Assembly (NCBI GenBank): GCA_016786565.1
Contig: JAEUVY010000072.1
Location: forward strand, 28,284-92,283
Direction of reading: 5' to 3'
DNA: 64,000 nt
Source of the DNA: Flavipsychrobacter sp.
GTDB lineage: Bacteria; Bacteroidota; Bacteroidia; Chitinophagales; Chitinophagaceae
Made by a program: the position numbers and the translations under genes. Every line of letters begins with the position of its first letter. Within the stretch, counting starts at the first letter, position 1. The notes below the pieces were generated by a model. That model was not told the DNA's origin, made no database searches, and was given only the letters and a program-made list of their open reading frames with translations. Shown one piece after another: positions 46,597 through 55,081 of this stretch.

Positions 46597-47055
46597 TCAG
46601 TTGATCACAAATTCAAAACTTTTGTCCACCGGCGCCAGGCATTGTTTATCATCACATACCTGATACGTGTGTTTTCCTGTTATTTTGGTCGGGCCCTTCA
46701 CCACAACGTCCTGCACATAATCTATCTGCCCGCTCAGGTAGGTCACTTTTCCGTCCACACCATCCATCAGGGTAGTAGTGGATTTCCCGCTCTCTTTCAA
46801 TCCCTTCACCTGCACTTTGTCGTTCTTGTCTATCCTGAATTCGGGCACTATCTGGAAACCATCACCACCCGGATGCAAAGACCATATATGCCACCCGCTT
46901 TTCAGATTCAGGTGGTATATAAGCTGATATTCAGTTGCCGACTTTTTCTTCACTTCGTACTTCCAGGTGGTCGGGTCTCCTGTTTGCGCATATGCTATCA
47001 CACCTGCAAGCGAGAGTGCTATTGTTAGGGCAATATTGCGAAGGTTGGTCATCAT
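46597..47055 (-). CDS. Stand-alone DsbD N-terminal-domain protein
   Basis: This 152-residue exported protein consists of a signal peptide and a DsbD-alpha domain with the Cys pair CDDKQCLAP, and nothing more. Its sequence closely parallels the N-terminal domain of the adjacent DsbD (for example GWHIWSLHPGGDGFQI against GWHIWSLTPGGDGLQI). A local duplication is likely. It could act as a separate periplasmic electron carrier taking electrons from DsbD. The dsbD ATG lies about 60 bases past its stop. Confidence 0.85.
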   Translation of the reverse strand: MMTNLRNIALTIALSLAGVIAYAQTGDPTTWKYEVKKKSATEYQLIYHLNLKSGWHIWSLHPGGDGFQIVPEFRIDKNDKVQVKGLKESGKSTTTLMDGVDGKVTYLSGQIDYVQDVVVKGPTKITGKHTYQVCDDKQCLAPVDKSFEFVIN

Positions 47056-47213
47056 TTTTACTCGTTTTGCAATATATAAGACAGTGCAATATAGTTTTCC
47101 TGAAGGGTAAATTCAGTCATATCGCTGTCTTTTTAACGTTTGTTTTGTATCCGCGGAACTCGTTTTCAGGTCCATTGCGATACAATTTACGGCCGCTTTT
47201 CGGGTCTTTATTA

Positions 47214-47248
47214 TACATCAATGAGCCGATATACGGCTCATTGATGTA
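47214..47248. repeat. Perfect 15-bp inverted repeat downstream of purQ
   Basis: The arm TACATCAATGAGCCG (47214-47228) and its exact complement (47234-47248) flank a 5-base loop. It lies about 50 bases after the purQ stop. No T tract follows on either strand, so it is not a standard terminator, but it could stop or protect the transcript. The rest of the 243-base gap (47056-47298) holds nothing that I recognise. Confidence 0.6.
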
Positions 47249-47298
47249 GGTGTTATGAAATGAGACCGTTTCCGGTCTACGTCTTTATTTCAGACAGA

Positions 47299-47988
47299 TC
47301 AGTTGTGCGCCAGTGCCATCAGTATTGCCTTGCCGTCAATGTTGTTCAGTGGCTCTGAGCATGCCCTTTCAGGGTGTGGCATCATGCCAAATACATTGCG
47401 TCCTGCATTACAGATGCCTGCAATGTTGTTCACAGCTCCGTTTGGGTTCGAGTCTATGTGTATCTCGCCCTGTTCGTTGCAGTAGCGGAAAACTACCTGG
47501 TCATTGTCATGCAGTTGCTTCAGCGTGGCAGCATCGGCATAGTAGCGTCCTTCGCCATGTGCCACAGGTATTTTCAGCGCCTTGGTACCCACTGCCGCGC
47601 CTATGCGGTTGTTGGTGCCTTCGCTCTTTATATACACGTTTTTGCAGGTAAATTTCTGATGGTCGTTCTGCAACAACGCACCCGGCAACAGCCCGGCCTC
47701 GCACAGTATCTGGAACCCGTTGCACACACCCAGCACCTTACCGCCGCGGTTAGCGAAATCTATCACCTGCTCCATCAGCGGACTGAACCTTGCCAATGCA
47801 CCGCAGCGCAGATAGTCGCCGTAAGAAAAGCCACCCGGCAGCACTATGCAGTCGTTGGTCGAGAACATGCTCAGGTCACGGTCTTTGTGCCACAGCATCA
47901 CTGTTTCTTGTTTCAGATCGTCTCTCAGTGCGTGCATCATGTCGCGGTCACAGTTCGAGCCGGGGAAAACGATAATACCGAATTTCAT
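47299..47988 (-). CDS. purQ: Phosphoribosylformylglycinamidine synthase subunit PurQ
   Basis: PurQ is the glutaminase subunit of FGAM synthase in purine synthesis and supplies ammonia to PurL. The 229-residue product is a class I glutamine amidotransferase with the nucleophile in GVCNGFQ and the His/Glu pair in MPHPERA. The N-terminal FGIIVFPGSNCDRD and GGFSYGDYLRCG motifs are also present. Purine partners PurS and PurL are not in the window. It follows the DUF6427 gene with a 6-base gap and is likely co-transcribed with it. Confidence 0.95.
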   Translation of the reverse strand: MKFGIIVFPGSNCDRDMMHALRDDLKQETVMLWHKDRDLSMFSTNDCIVLPGGFSYGDYLRCGALARFSPLMEQVIDFANRGGKVLGVCNGFQILCEAGLLPGALLQNDHQKFTCKNVYIKSEGTNNRIGAAVGTKALKIPVAHGEGRYYADAATLKQLHDNDQVVFRYCNEQGEIHIDSNPNGAVNNIAGICNAGRNVFGMMPHPERACSEPLNNIDGKAILMALAHN

Positions 47989-47994
47989 TGAAGG

Positions 47995-48978
47995 TCATTT
48001 GCCTGCCCAAAGGCAGAATAAGAGTAATAAAAGAGAAAAATAAAAGATAAAATTACTAAACCGTTTGTTCTTTTCAAGCAAAAGCCCGTGAGATATAATT
48101 ATGCTTAATCCGGGCATGGCTATCAGCCACGTGCTTTTTATTGCCACATCCGTGATGATTGCTACCAGAAGTGATATTATCAGGTAGAATGATATGGCCG
48201 TCCAGTCGCGGCGCACATATATATTGCTCAGGGCCACATTTTCCTGCATTGCGTATACTCCGGTGCCCAGCAATATGATGATCCCTGCTATCAGAACGAT
48301 CAGATAAAAAGGCGAAATTACGTTGGACGAAAGGGAAACGCCCACATGCGGCCACTGGTGCAGCAGGTAGAACTTGTCTACCAAAAACAAGATACATACC
48401 AGAAAATACAATGGAGTGATATAGCCCATCATCGCCACGCTCCATTCGCCCAGATTAAATGGACGGAACATAACCATACCCACCGTCAGCAGCAGAAAGA
48501 ACGCCAGAAGCGAAAACTGGAACAGCGCTGCGGTGCATAGCAGAAACGCCGCATTATATATCAGCTTTCGTGGCTGTGTGGTCTGTGTGAAGCTGAACAT
48601 CACATCTACCGCTCCCAATAGCAGCGTGTTCAGTATCATTGTCTCATTAAAGAAGTTGAACGGCTGATACAGGGAGGTCAGTAACAGAAATACGAACGAT
48701 GGTATATACGTATTCCTCGGAAACAGTTTGTGCCGCGATGATATGTCTTTAATATACAGCGACTGCAGGAATAATACCGTTATCCCAAGCAATGTATAGG
48801 CAAACGAACTATGCCTGAAAACAATATCAATAGTTCTCAGTGTGTAGTTATACAGAAAATGCCCTGCTACCGGCGTGGGGGCTACCGGATGCAACAACGC
48901 CTCTATCTTCACAACTATTGCGAAGAGAAAAAGTACCAATACCGTAAAGGGGCTGTTGTTTCTGAATAACCGGAGCAC
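47995..48978 (-). CDS. DUF6427 polytopic membrane protein
   Basis: This 327-residue protein has about nine hydrophobic helices and resembles DUF6427, a Bacteroidota-specific membrane family often located near purQ-like genes. It has no known activity; similar proteins have been suggested as flippase- or polymerase-like, but nothing here proves that. The start is GTG, about 15 bases after a -7-like box TACCTTCG (minus strand of 48994-49001). The gene is divergent from the 49177 gene and is upstream of purQ. Confidence 0.72.
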   Translation of the reverse strand: MLRLFRNNSPFTVLVLFLFAIVVKIEALLHPVAPTPVAGHFLYNYTLRTIDIVFRHSSFAYTLLGITVLFLQSLYIKDISSRHKLFPRNTYIPSFVFLLLTSLYQPFNFFNETMILNTLLLGAVDVMFSFTQTTQPRKLIYNAAFLLCTAALFQFSLLAFFLLLTVGMVMFRPFNLGEWSVAMMGYITPLYFLVCILFLVDKFYLLHQWPHVGVSLSSNVISPFYLIVLIAGIIILLGTGVYAMQENVALSNIYVRRDWTAISFYLIISLLVAIITDVAIKSTWLIAMPGLSIIISHGLLLEKNKRFSNFIFYFSLLLLLFCLWAGK

Positions 48979-49164
48979 GCTCTGATTTTGCAGCGAAGGT
49001 AAGCAGTCTCAGGCACCTTTAAAAGGTGGTTTGCCCTATCATGTGGATAACTATATAATGTTCGTGCAAACGGGTTTATTGGCCCGGTCAGAGTGTGAGA
49101 TTTGTCAAAACAATATATGATGTCCTGCTAAGGTTGTTGCCTGTTTTCTCGTCTTTTACTGCAA

Positions 49165-49172
49165 TATCTTTG
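49165..49172 (+). promoter_or_regulatory. -7 box for the 49177 gene
   Basis: TATCTTTG matches TAnnTTTG, with only 4 bases between it and the ATG. The predicted mRNA is leaderless. Confidence 0.5.
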
Positions 49173-49176
49173 TAGC

Positions 49177-49821
49177 ATGTACCCTCTCCGCCGTATTATT
49201 ATTATCGTTCTTACGTTGCTCCCATGGACACTTCGGGCCCAGCATCGTGTCGATCAGCCCGAAATTCTCCTCGTTCAGCTCTCCACCGAGCAGAACCGAC
49301 GCAGTATGCTTCAGCGGGGTACCAACCCCAAACTCCTGGAGCAACTCAATCGCGATATGAGTGCCATTTACCGGGTTATCCGCAACGATTTTCGAGATCA
49401 TTTCACCTTTTGCCCTGTTTATTACTTCCTCGATACCGATCTTGTGGCCGTACGGGCCGGTCACTACACCAATGTCATCATAGACAGTGCCGGTAAAACT
49501 GTGCCATCTTCTGTAATAAACGGCAAGGAAGTATTACTCGCTGTGTACGGCTATGCGCATCAGCAGATGCCACCCATTGGTCATATCCGGGATAAGGAGG
49601 GGGCGCATTCTTTCGATACCCGCAAGGGCCGCCGTTGGGTGGTTTACGATACCAACATGGATCAGGTGGCTTATACGCCTGTGCAGACCACCACCCGTGG
49701 TGACAAATGGAAGTCGGGCGCTGATAAACGCTGGTATTACCGCTCTCCGCGGTTCGATATAGAGTACCACCCATGCGCTGCCGATCTCGCTGCTACGCTT
49801 TACGATCTTGCTCCCCGCTGA
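49177..49821 (+). CDS. Secreted protein of unknown function
   Basis: The 214-residue product has a signal peptide (MYPLRRIIIIVLTLLPWTLRAQ) and a soluble domain. Its conserved-looking stretches include TFCPVYYFLDTDLVAVRAG, VLLAVYGYAHQQMPP and RWVVYDTNMDQVAYTP. No family is recognised. A -7 box immediately before the ATG and clean codon structure support it as a real gene. It is divergent from the DUF6427 gene and is followed 125 bases later by the iron-sulfur flavoprotein gene. Confidence 0.65.
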   Translation: MYPLRRIIIIVLTLLPWTLRAQHRVDQPEILLVQLSTEQNRRSMLQRGTNPKLLEQLNRDMSAIYRVIRNDFRDHFTFCPVYYFLDTDLVAVRAGHYTNVIIDSAGKTVPSSVINGKEVLLAVYGYAHQQMPPIGHIRDKEGAHSFDTRKGRRWVVYDTNMDQVAYTPVQTTTRGDKWKSGADKRWYYRSPRFDIEYHPCAADLAATLYDLAPR

Positions 49822-49946
49822 TCTTGGATTTATTATTATTTTCCTGTATCTTAGAGGTGTATATTACATAGCGCCTCGGCTTTAGCTCCATAAGACTGTT
49901 TAAGGATCATAGTACGTATTGTTTCACCTCGATAAAACAACAACTA

Positions 49947-51722
49947 TTGAAACCTACAGATATCAAAGACCCGGAGTATTTCCACAAGGTCGTGGACTGC
50001 CAGTATGCTTGCCCGGCGCACACTCCCGTTCCCGAATACATCAGGCTCATCGCACAGCAAAAATACTCAGAGGCCTACATGGTCAACTGGGAGTCCAATG
50101 TATTCCCCGGGGTACTGGGCCGCACCTGCGACCGCCCTTGCGAGCCTGCCTGCCGCAGAGGTAGGGTAGAGGAGGAGCCGGTGGCTATATGCCGGCTGAA
50201 GCGCGTAGCTGCCGATAACAAAGGCGATGTAAAGAAACTAATGCCGAGGGGCCCCTTCAAGCTCAATGGCAAAAAGGTGGCGCTGGTTGGTGCCGGCCCG
50301 TCCGCACTCACTGTCGCACGAGACCTCGCCCCGCTTGGGTATGAACTGCATATTTATGACGAGCAGAAGAATGGCGGCGGCTTCATGCGCAGTCAGATCC
50401 CTTCCTTCCGCTTGCCCGAGGCTGTGCTGAATGAGGAGGTGGGTTTCATTCTGGACATGGGTGTACATCGCCACTTCAACCACTACGTCAAAAGTCTGCG
50501 CGATCTGCTGGCACAGGGATACGATGCTGTGTTTGTGGGCACAGGGGCACCACGTGGCCGCGACCTCGACATACCCGGTCGCAAGGAAGGTGCTGCCAAT
50601 ATTCACATAGGCATCAACTGGCTGGCCAATGTGGCTTTCGAACATACACACGCCATTGGCAAACGTGTCATAGTGCTGGGTGGTGGCAATACCGCCATGG
50701 ATTGCTGCCGCACCGCGCGCCGGTTGGGCGGCGAAGACGTCAAGGTACTGGTACGCAGCCCGTTTGCCGAAATGAAGGCATCGCCCTGGGAAAAAGAAGA
50801 TGCAGTACACGAGGATATCCCCATCATAGACAATCATGTTCCCGTATCGTTCGTCACAGACAACGGTCGCCTCACAGGCATGACATTTCAGAAAGTGCAT
50901 GCGGTATATGAGGGCGGAAAACGAAAACTGGTGCCAACAGGAGAACCCGATGTTTTCTACCCTGCCGATGATGTACTCGTAGCTATTGGTCAGGAGAATA
51001 GCTTCCCCTGGATTGAGCGCGATCTCGGTATAGAATTCGATAAATGGGATATGCCCGTGGTCAATGAAACTACATTTGCATCTACTCATCCAAAGGTTTT
51101 CTTTGGCGGTGACGCTGCATTTGGACCCAAGAATGTTATCACTGCTGTTGCGCATGGTCATCAGGCAGCCATCTCCATACACTTGTATTGCAGCGGGAAA
51201 GCCCTCACGGAAAGGCCCGCGCCCTTCGTTAATCTCGTGAGCCAGAAAATGGGAATTCACGAGTGGAGCTACGATAGCGAGGTGGTTACCGATGCCCGGT
51301 ATGCCGTACCACACGCCGATAAGGCCATCACACTCACCAACCGCAAAAAGGAAGTGGAACTGGGCTTCGATCTTCCTACCGGTTTCCGCGAGGCCGAACG
51401 CTGTCTGAACTGCGACGTACAGACTGTCTTCACCGAAAGTAAGTGTATAGAGTGCGACGCCTGCATGGATATCTGCCCCACGTCCTGTATTACGTTCACG
51501 CAGAACCTCGAGGAGTCTGATCTGCGCATGCATTTAAAGGTGCAGGCTACCAATACCACACAGGCACTTTATGTTTCTGATGTGCTGCCCACTACCAAGG
51601 TCATGGTCAAGGACGAGGATGTTTGCCTGCATTGTGGTCTGTGTGCCGAACGTTGCCCCACATCGGCATGGGATATGCAACGTTTCCTGTACAAGGTTGC
51701 AAAGGCGGAAGGGTGCTGTTGA
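49947..51722 (+). CDS. GltD-like FAD/NAD(P)H oxidoreductase with C-terminal ferredoxin domain
   Basis: The 591-residue product starts with the Fer4_20-type cysteine segment of glutamate-synthase small subunits (CQYACPAHTPVPEY, CDRPCEPACRRG). It continues with two dinucleotide-binding folds (VALVGAGPSALTVARDLAP and VIVLGGGNTAMDCCRTARRL) and ends with two [4Fe-4S] ferredoxin motifs (CIECDACMDICP and CLHCGLCAERCP). It should move electrons between NAD(P)H and ferredoxin-type carriers. No glutamate synthase large subunit or 2-oxoacid:ferredoxin oxidoreductase gene is in the window. The start is TTG at 49947; no ATG fits the N-terminus. Confidence 0.87.
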   Translation: MKPTDIKDPEYFHKVVDCQYACPAHTPVPEYIRLIAQQKYSEAYMVNWESNVFPGVLGRTCDRPCEPACRRGRVEEEPVAICRLKRVAADNKGDVKKLMPRGPFKLNGKKVALVGAGPSALTVARDLAPLGYELHIYDEQKNGGGFMRSQIPSFRLPEAVLNEEVGFILDMGVHRHFNHYVKSLRDLLAQGYDAVFVGTGAPRGRDLDIPGRKEGAANIHIGINWLANVAFEHTHAIGKRVIVLGGGNTAMDCCRTARRLGGEDVKVLVRSPFAEMKASPWEKEDAVHEDIPIIDNHVPVSFVTDNGRLTGMTFQKVHAVYEGGKRKLVPTGEPDVFYPADDVLVAIGQENSFPWIERDLGIEFDKWDMPVVNETTFASTHPKVFFGGDAAFGPKNVITAVAHGHQAAISIHLYCSGKALTERPAPFVNLVSQKMGIHEWSYDSEVVTDARYAVPHADKAITLTNRKKEVELGFDLPTGFREAERCLNCDVQTVFTESKCIECDACMDICPTSCITFTQNLEESDLRMHLKVQATNTTQALYVSDVLPTTKVMVKDEDVCLHCGLCAERCPTSAWDMQRFLYKVAKAEGCC

Positions 51723-51799
51723 TGCGACTTTTTCCGTTTTAACAATTTGTTGAGGGTGTAAAAGTGCATCTCGTGCGTTTATTCAAAAAACACAACCGC

Positions 51800-52495
51800 A
51801 TGAGATCACTTTCAGTTTGTTTATTGCTGCTGCCATTGCACACTTTTGCCGGCGATACCACAGCACAAAAAAACTCCCTTGGTATTTATACCGAGACCAA
51901 TGCCGCTTTTGCTGCTAACACAAATCCGGGCACGGGAACCGTGGGTCTGGTATACAAGATCAGGCGTAGCCCGGTCAATTCATTTGTTGCTACACTCGGC
52001 TATTCCGGCTACAACGACCGACCCGAGCCTCGATTCACCACCTTCAACAAAGACACTGCATTCTCCCGTCCGGGTGTAACAAAAGTAGGGCTGGTCACTG
52101 CCGGGTTCGGCATCGAAGCACAGCGGCACTTCTATCGCCGCATAAGCCTTTATGCAGGCGCCGAACTGCGCGCCGGTTACGGCTCAGGTACAACAGATAC
52201 TTTCAGTCGAGCCCATTACAACAGGCCATACACCAACCCCGCGACTGGTCATGTCAGTCCCTATAACGATTATACCGACACCAGGATCCTCACCAATGAT
52301 GTAACAATGGTGTCAGCCAATTTCACAGCCTATCTCGGCGCCCGGGTAGATATCAAGCGCCTGTCCATTGGTTTACAGTTCATGAATGGCATGCGATACG
52401 AGAACATCATGCCCGACAAGGGTTCCGGTTATTCCAACCTTTCGTGGGATCTATCTAAGATATCTCAGCGTTTGCTGTTCACCTATCGCCTCTGA
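51800..52495 (+). CDS. Exported barrel-like protein, function unknown
   Basis: The 231-residue product has a signal peptide (MRSLSVCLLLLPLHTFAGD) and a body of Gly/Tyr-rich strands, such as ISLYAGAELRAGYGSG and LSIGLQFMNGMRYENI. This resembles a small outer-membrane barrel of the porin-like type. I recognise no family. The frame is open back to 51764, but the signal peptide supports ATG 51800. Its stop is 3 bases from the stop of the convergent Crp/Fnr gene. Confidence 0.6.
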   Translation: MRSLSVCLLLLPLHTFAGDTTAQKNSLGIYTETNAAFAANTNPGTGTVGLVYKIRRSPVNSFVATLGYSGYNDRPEPRFTTFNKDTAFSRPGVTKVGLVTAGFGIEAQRHFYRRISLYAGAELRAGYGSGTTDTFSRAHYNRPYTNPATGHVSPYNDYTDTRILTNDVTMVSANFTAYLGARVDIKRLSIGLQFMNGMRYENIMPDKGSGYSNLSWDLSKISQRLLFTYRL

Positions 52496-52498
52496 TGG

Positions 52499-53071
52499 TC
52501 ATTTCCTGATCTTGTTCCTGATGCGGCTTAGTGTCTCATTGGTTATGCCCAGGTAAGACGCTATGTACTTCAGAGGTATTTTCAGCAACAGTTCAGGATA
52601 TGCTTCGGCAAAGTAGTGATAACGCTCTTCGGCACTCTGTTTGCGCAATAGTTGCAGCCGCTCTTCGCTCTTCACAAAGTATCGCTCTGTTATCACCCGA
52701 CCCACATAGTTAAGGTCCGGGTACTGGTCATAGAGTTGTTGCAACCGGTTGTAGTGAATGCGCGCCAGTTGTGTGGGTACCACTGCCTGAAGACACATAT
52801 ACCCCGGCTTCCGTGAGTAAAAGCTATCGGGAGCAGTGAAAGGAGCAAAAGGCTCAAGGAACATGGAACTTATTTCCTCGTCCTCTTTTATATAATACAT
52901 ACGCACCAGCCCCTCAGTGATGATGTACAGGTAGTTGCATACTTCTCCGTCGCGAAGAAGGTATTCATTTCTTGCCACATCAATATATTCACACCCTTCA
53001 TCAAACCTACGAAGGACGTCCGCATCCAGTTTGCGGATGTCATTCATGTAGTTATAGAATGGTTGCAGCAT
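52499..53071 (-). CDS. Crp/Fnr family transcription regulator
   Basis: This 190-residue regulator has an N-terminal cyclic-nucleotide-binding-like domain (YLLRDGEVCNYLYIITEGLV) and a C-terminal helix-turn-helix (YIASYLGITNETLSRIRNKI). It lacks the Cys cluster of Fnr and a clear cAMP-binding arginine-serine pair, so the effector is unknown. Such short forms are common in Bacteroidota. It may regulate the divergent or adjacent small membrane gene, but no operator is evident. Confidence 0.87.
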   Translation of the reverse strand: MLQPFYNYMNDIRKLDADVLRRFDEGCEYIDVARNEYLLRDGEVCNYLYIITEGLVRMYYIKEDEEISSMFLEPFAPFTAPDSFYSRKPGYMCLQAVVPTQLARIHYNRLQQLYDQYPDLNYVGRVITERYFVKSEERLQLLRKQSAEERYHYFAEAYPELLLKIPLKYIASYLGITNETLSRIRNKIRK

Positions 53072-53161
53072 AGTCTTTGTTCGGGTGCAATATTATCCCT
53101 TTGTGAATGTACAAAAATTGACAATTGTCATTGCACTCACCCGATATTTTGCACAGGAACA

Positions 53162-53551
53162 TCACTCCATTGCAGCCCGTGCGCACAATAGTGACAGTAA
53201 GATGGTCACAGGCGTAAAGATCACCGTCTCCAAAGTGGCTTTTGCAGCCAGGTTACCCGCGCTGTTCAGCGCAAAGAGCATTACAAACACCCATAGCACC
53301 ATATTCACCAGCTTGCCCGGTACTTTCGCCCTTACTTTTTTTGCCTTTATTGCTACCGTTGCCGCCAGTACCAGATTCACTATTGTCGAAGAAAGCTCAA
53401 ACAGCAGCATAGCATTCCTGTCCGTCAGCCGGCCACCCCACACAATGTTGTAGGGCACTATACCCACCATCACACAAAGATGAAATAGTGTTACCATACC
53501 GGTGATGATCAGAATGGCATTTGTAGCAAAGGCGAATGGAATCCGTTTCAT
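53162..53551 (-). CDS. Small four-helix membrane protein
   Basis: The 129-residue product has four predicted membrane helices (for example FATNAILIITGMVTLFHLCV and LVNMVLWVFVMLFALNSAGN) with short loops. No family is assigned with confidence; similar proteins are annotated as hypothetical membrane proteins. ATG 53551 is chosen because a -7 box (TACATTTG, minus strand of 53568-53575) precedes it by 16 bases. It lies downstream of the folE terminator on the same strand. Confidence 0.6.
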   Translation of the reverse strand: MKRIPFAFATNAILIITGMVTLFHLCVMVGIVPYNIVWGGRLTDRNAMLLFELSSTIVNLVLAATVAIKAKKVRAKVPGKLVNMVLWVFVMLFALNSAGNLAAKATLETVIFTPVTILLSLLCARAAME

Positions 53552-53567
53552 ATCTCTTGTGTTATCG

Positions 53568-53575
53568 CAAATGTA
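53568..53575 (-). promoter_or_regulatory. -7 box for the small four-helix membrane protein gene
   Basis: The minus strand reads TACATTTG, a full match to TAnnTTTG, 16 bases before the ATG. Confidence 0.45.
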
Positions 53576-53683
53576 CAAGACATAACATCAGTTCGCCAAC
53601 ACAGCTGCATAAATCCCATATTCCCCAACCCTCGCGCCGCACGCCATTGCGTAGAGAGCTGTCTTGCTGCATGGGCTATCACT

Positions 53684-53719
53684 AAAAAAATCCGGCCTGC
53701 CGAATTATCGACAGGCCGG
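53684..53719 (-). terminator. Rho-independent terminator after folE
   Basis: On the minus strand an 8-bp stem (CCGGCCTG with CAGGCCGG) encloses a 12-base loop and is followed by A then seven T's. It lies 37 bases past the folE stop. Confidence 0.85.
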
Positions 53720-53755
53720 TCACACCCAATAAAACACCACCTCTATGTCATTTTC

Positions 53756-54469
53756 CTATCTGTTGTCACTCATGCCCACATACGTAAGAAACTCTGTCCT
53801 TGTCTTTTCATCAGCAAATTTCCCTTCGTAAAACGCGGTTACAGTTGAAGACGTGGCGTCCTTTATCCCCCTTGTCGATACACACATATGGTGCGCGTCT
53901 ATCACCACCGCCACGTCTTTTGTACCCAGTATTCGTTGTAGTTCTTGTCCTATTTGTATCGTCAGCCTTTCCTGCACCTGTGGGCGCTTCGCAAAGTATT
54001 GCACTATCCTGTTCAGTTTCGACAATCCTATCACATGTCCGTTCGATATGTAGGCCACATGCGCTTTTCCGTAGATAGGCACGAAGTGGTGTTCACAGTT
54101 GCTGAACAGGCTTATGTCCCTTTCCACCAGCATTTGGTTGTACTGATACTTGTTTTCAAACAGCGCAATGTTTGGTTTATTTTCCGGGTTCAGGCCCGAG
54201 AAGATCTCCTTCACATACATTTTCGCTACCCTGCGCGGTGTTCCTTTCAGGCTATCGTCGGTCAGGTCCAGCCCCAGCGTATGCATGATCTCTGCAAAGT
54301 GATGTTCGATCTTGCGTATTTTCTCAGCATCACTCATCTCAAACGCATCATCCCGCAGTGGTGTCTCACTTCCTGTCGCTACATGATCGTCACCCATTTC
54401 GTCTATTTCCACGTCGTTCAGGTCGTTATCGTTATGCAGGGTATTCAACAAAGTTCCGTTCAGTTTCAT
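53756..54469 (-). CDS. folE: GTP cyclohydrolase I
   Basis: FolE opens the GTP ring to make dihydroneopterin triphosphate for folate, queuosine or biopterin pathways. The 237-residue product has an acidic N-terminal extension of about 45 residues and the core. The zinc ligands are in NCEHHFVPIYGKAHVAY and AHHMCVSTRGIKDATSS. Its ATG lies inside the end of the upstream queD-type gene (38-base overlap), so the two are translationally coupled and act on the same pterin route. A strong terminator follows. Confidence 0.95.
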   Translation of the reverse strand: MKLNGTLLNTLHNDNDLNDVEIDEMGDDHVATGSETPLRDDAFEMSDAEKIRKIEHHFAEIMHTLGLDLTDDSLKGTPRRVAKMYVKEIFSGLNPENKPNIALFENKYQYNQMLVERDISLFSNCEHHFVPIYGKAHVAYISNGHVIGLSKLNRIVQYFAKRPQVQERLTIQIGQELQRILGTKDVAVVIDAHHMCVSTRGIKDATSSTVTAFYEGKFADEKTRTEFLTYVGMSDNR

Positions 54470-54842
54470 ACAGATATATTTTTAGGTCCAGCTCCGCCGG
54501 CAACTTGCCTCGCAGGGTTTCATAGATCACCACTGCCACGTTCTCGGTAGTTGGATTCAGTGTCTTAAATTCTTCAACATCCAGATTTAGGTTCTTATGA
54601 TCGAACCTGTCGGTCACATGCTCTTTAATTATATTGCTCAGTATCTTGGTATCAGCAACATATCCTGTCTTTTCGTCAATTGGCCCTGTTACTTTTACTA
54701 CCAGTTCGTAGTTGTGGCCGTGAAAGTTCGGATTGTTGCATTTGCCGTACAGTTCCCTGTTTTCTTCATCCGTCAGCAACGGGTTGTGCAACCTGTGTGC
54801 CGCATTAAAGTGTTCCTTCCTGTGTACCGATGCTTTTTTCAT
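54432..54842 (-). CDS. 6-carboxytetrahydropterin / 6-pyruvoyltetrahydropterin synthase (QueD/PTPS)
   Basis: The 136-residue product is a tunnelling-fold enzyme that takes the FolE product to 6-carboxy- or 6-pyruvoyl-tetrahydropterin. The zinc histidines are visible in HFNAAHRLHNP and FHGHNYELVVKVTGP, with the catalytic Cys in YGKCNNPNFHGH. Which of the two reactions it performs is not clear from the sequence. I chose ATG 54842 over an in-frame GTG at 54854, which would overlap a -7 box (TACCTTTG). It overlaps folE by 38 bases. Confidence 0.9.
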   Translation of the reverse strand: MKKASVHRKEHFNAAHRLHNPLLTDEENRELYGKCNNPNFHGHNYELVVKVTGPIDEKTGYVADTKILSNIIKEHVTDRFDHKNLNLDVEEFKTLNPTTENVAVVIYETLRGKLPAELDLKIYLYETERNFVEYPA

Positions 54843-54853
54843 TGTTGCTGACA

Positions 54854-54861
54854 CAAAGGTA
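54854..54861 (-). promoter_or_regulatory. -7 box for the pterin operon
   Basis: The minus strand reads TACCTTTG, a full match to TAnnTTTG, 11 bases before the ATG of the QueD/PTPS-type gene. It supports that start over the upstream GTG. Confidence 0.5.
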
Positions 54862-55081
54862 GACTTAAACTGTTTAAAAAAATCATAAAGAAATTGAACA
54901 AAACTATTTTATGCTCTTTTTCTGTCGTCGTCGTTCGCTGAAACCCTTTGCCACACTTAGCTTCACGACCATTATACAATTTGGCTATACCACTATTGTC
55001 GGGTTATATTCGTTCCTGCAACTTTTTGCCTCTTTATCTACTGTACTTTTGTTTATTAATGGTATTAAAAAAGTAAACAAA

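Noticed and set aside
47374..47991. 205-residue open frame on the plus strand
   Set aside because: It is antisense to purQ, which has all family motifs. It has no domain of its own.
49918..49941. parS-like site TGTTTCACCTCGATAAAACA
   Set aside because: The left half matches the parS half-site TGTTTCAC, but the right half departs from the palindrome at several positions.
50238..51533. 431-residue open frame on the minus strand
   Set aside because: It is antisense to the iron-sulfur flavoprotein gene, whose motifs span the same region. The antisense product has no recognisable domain.
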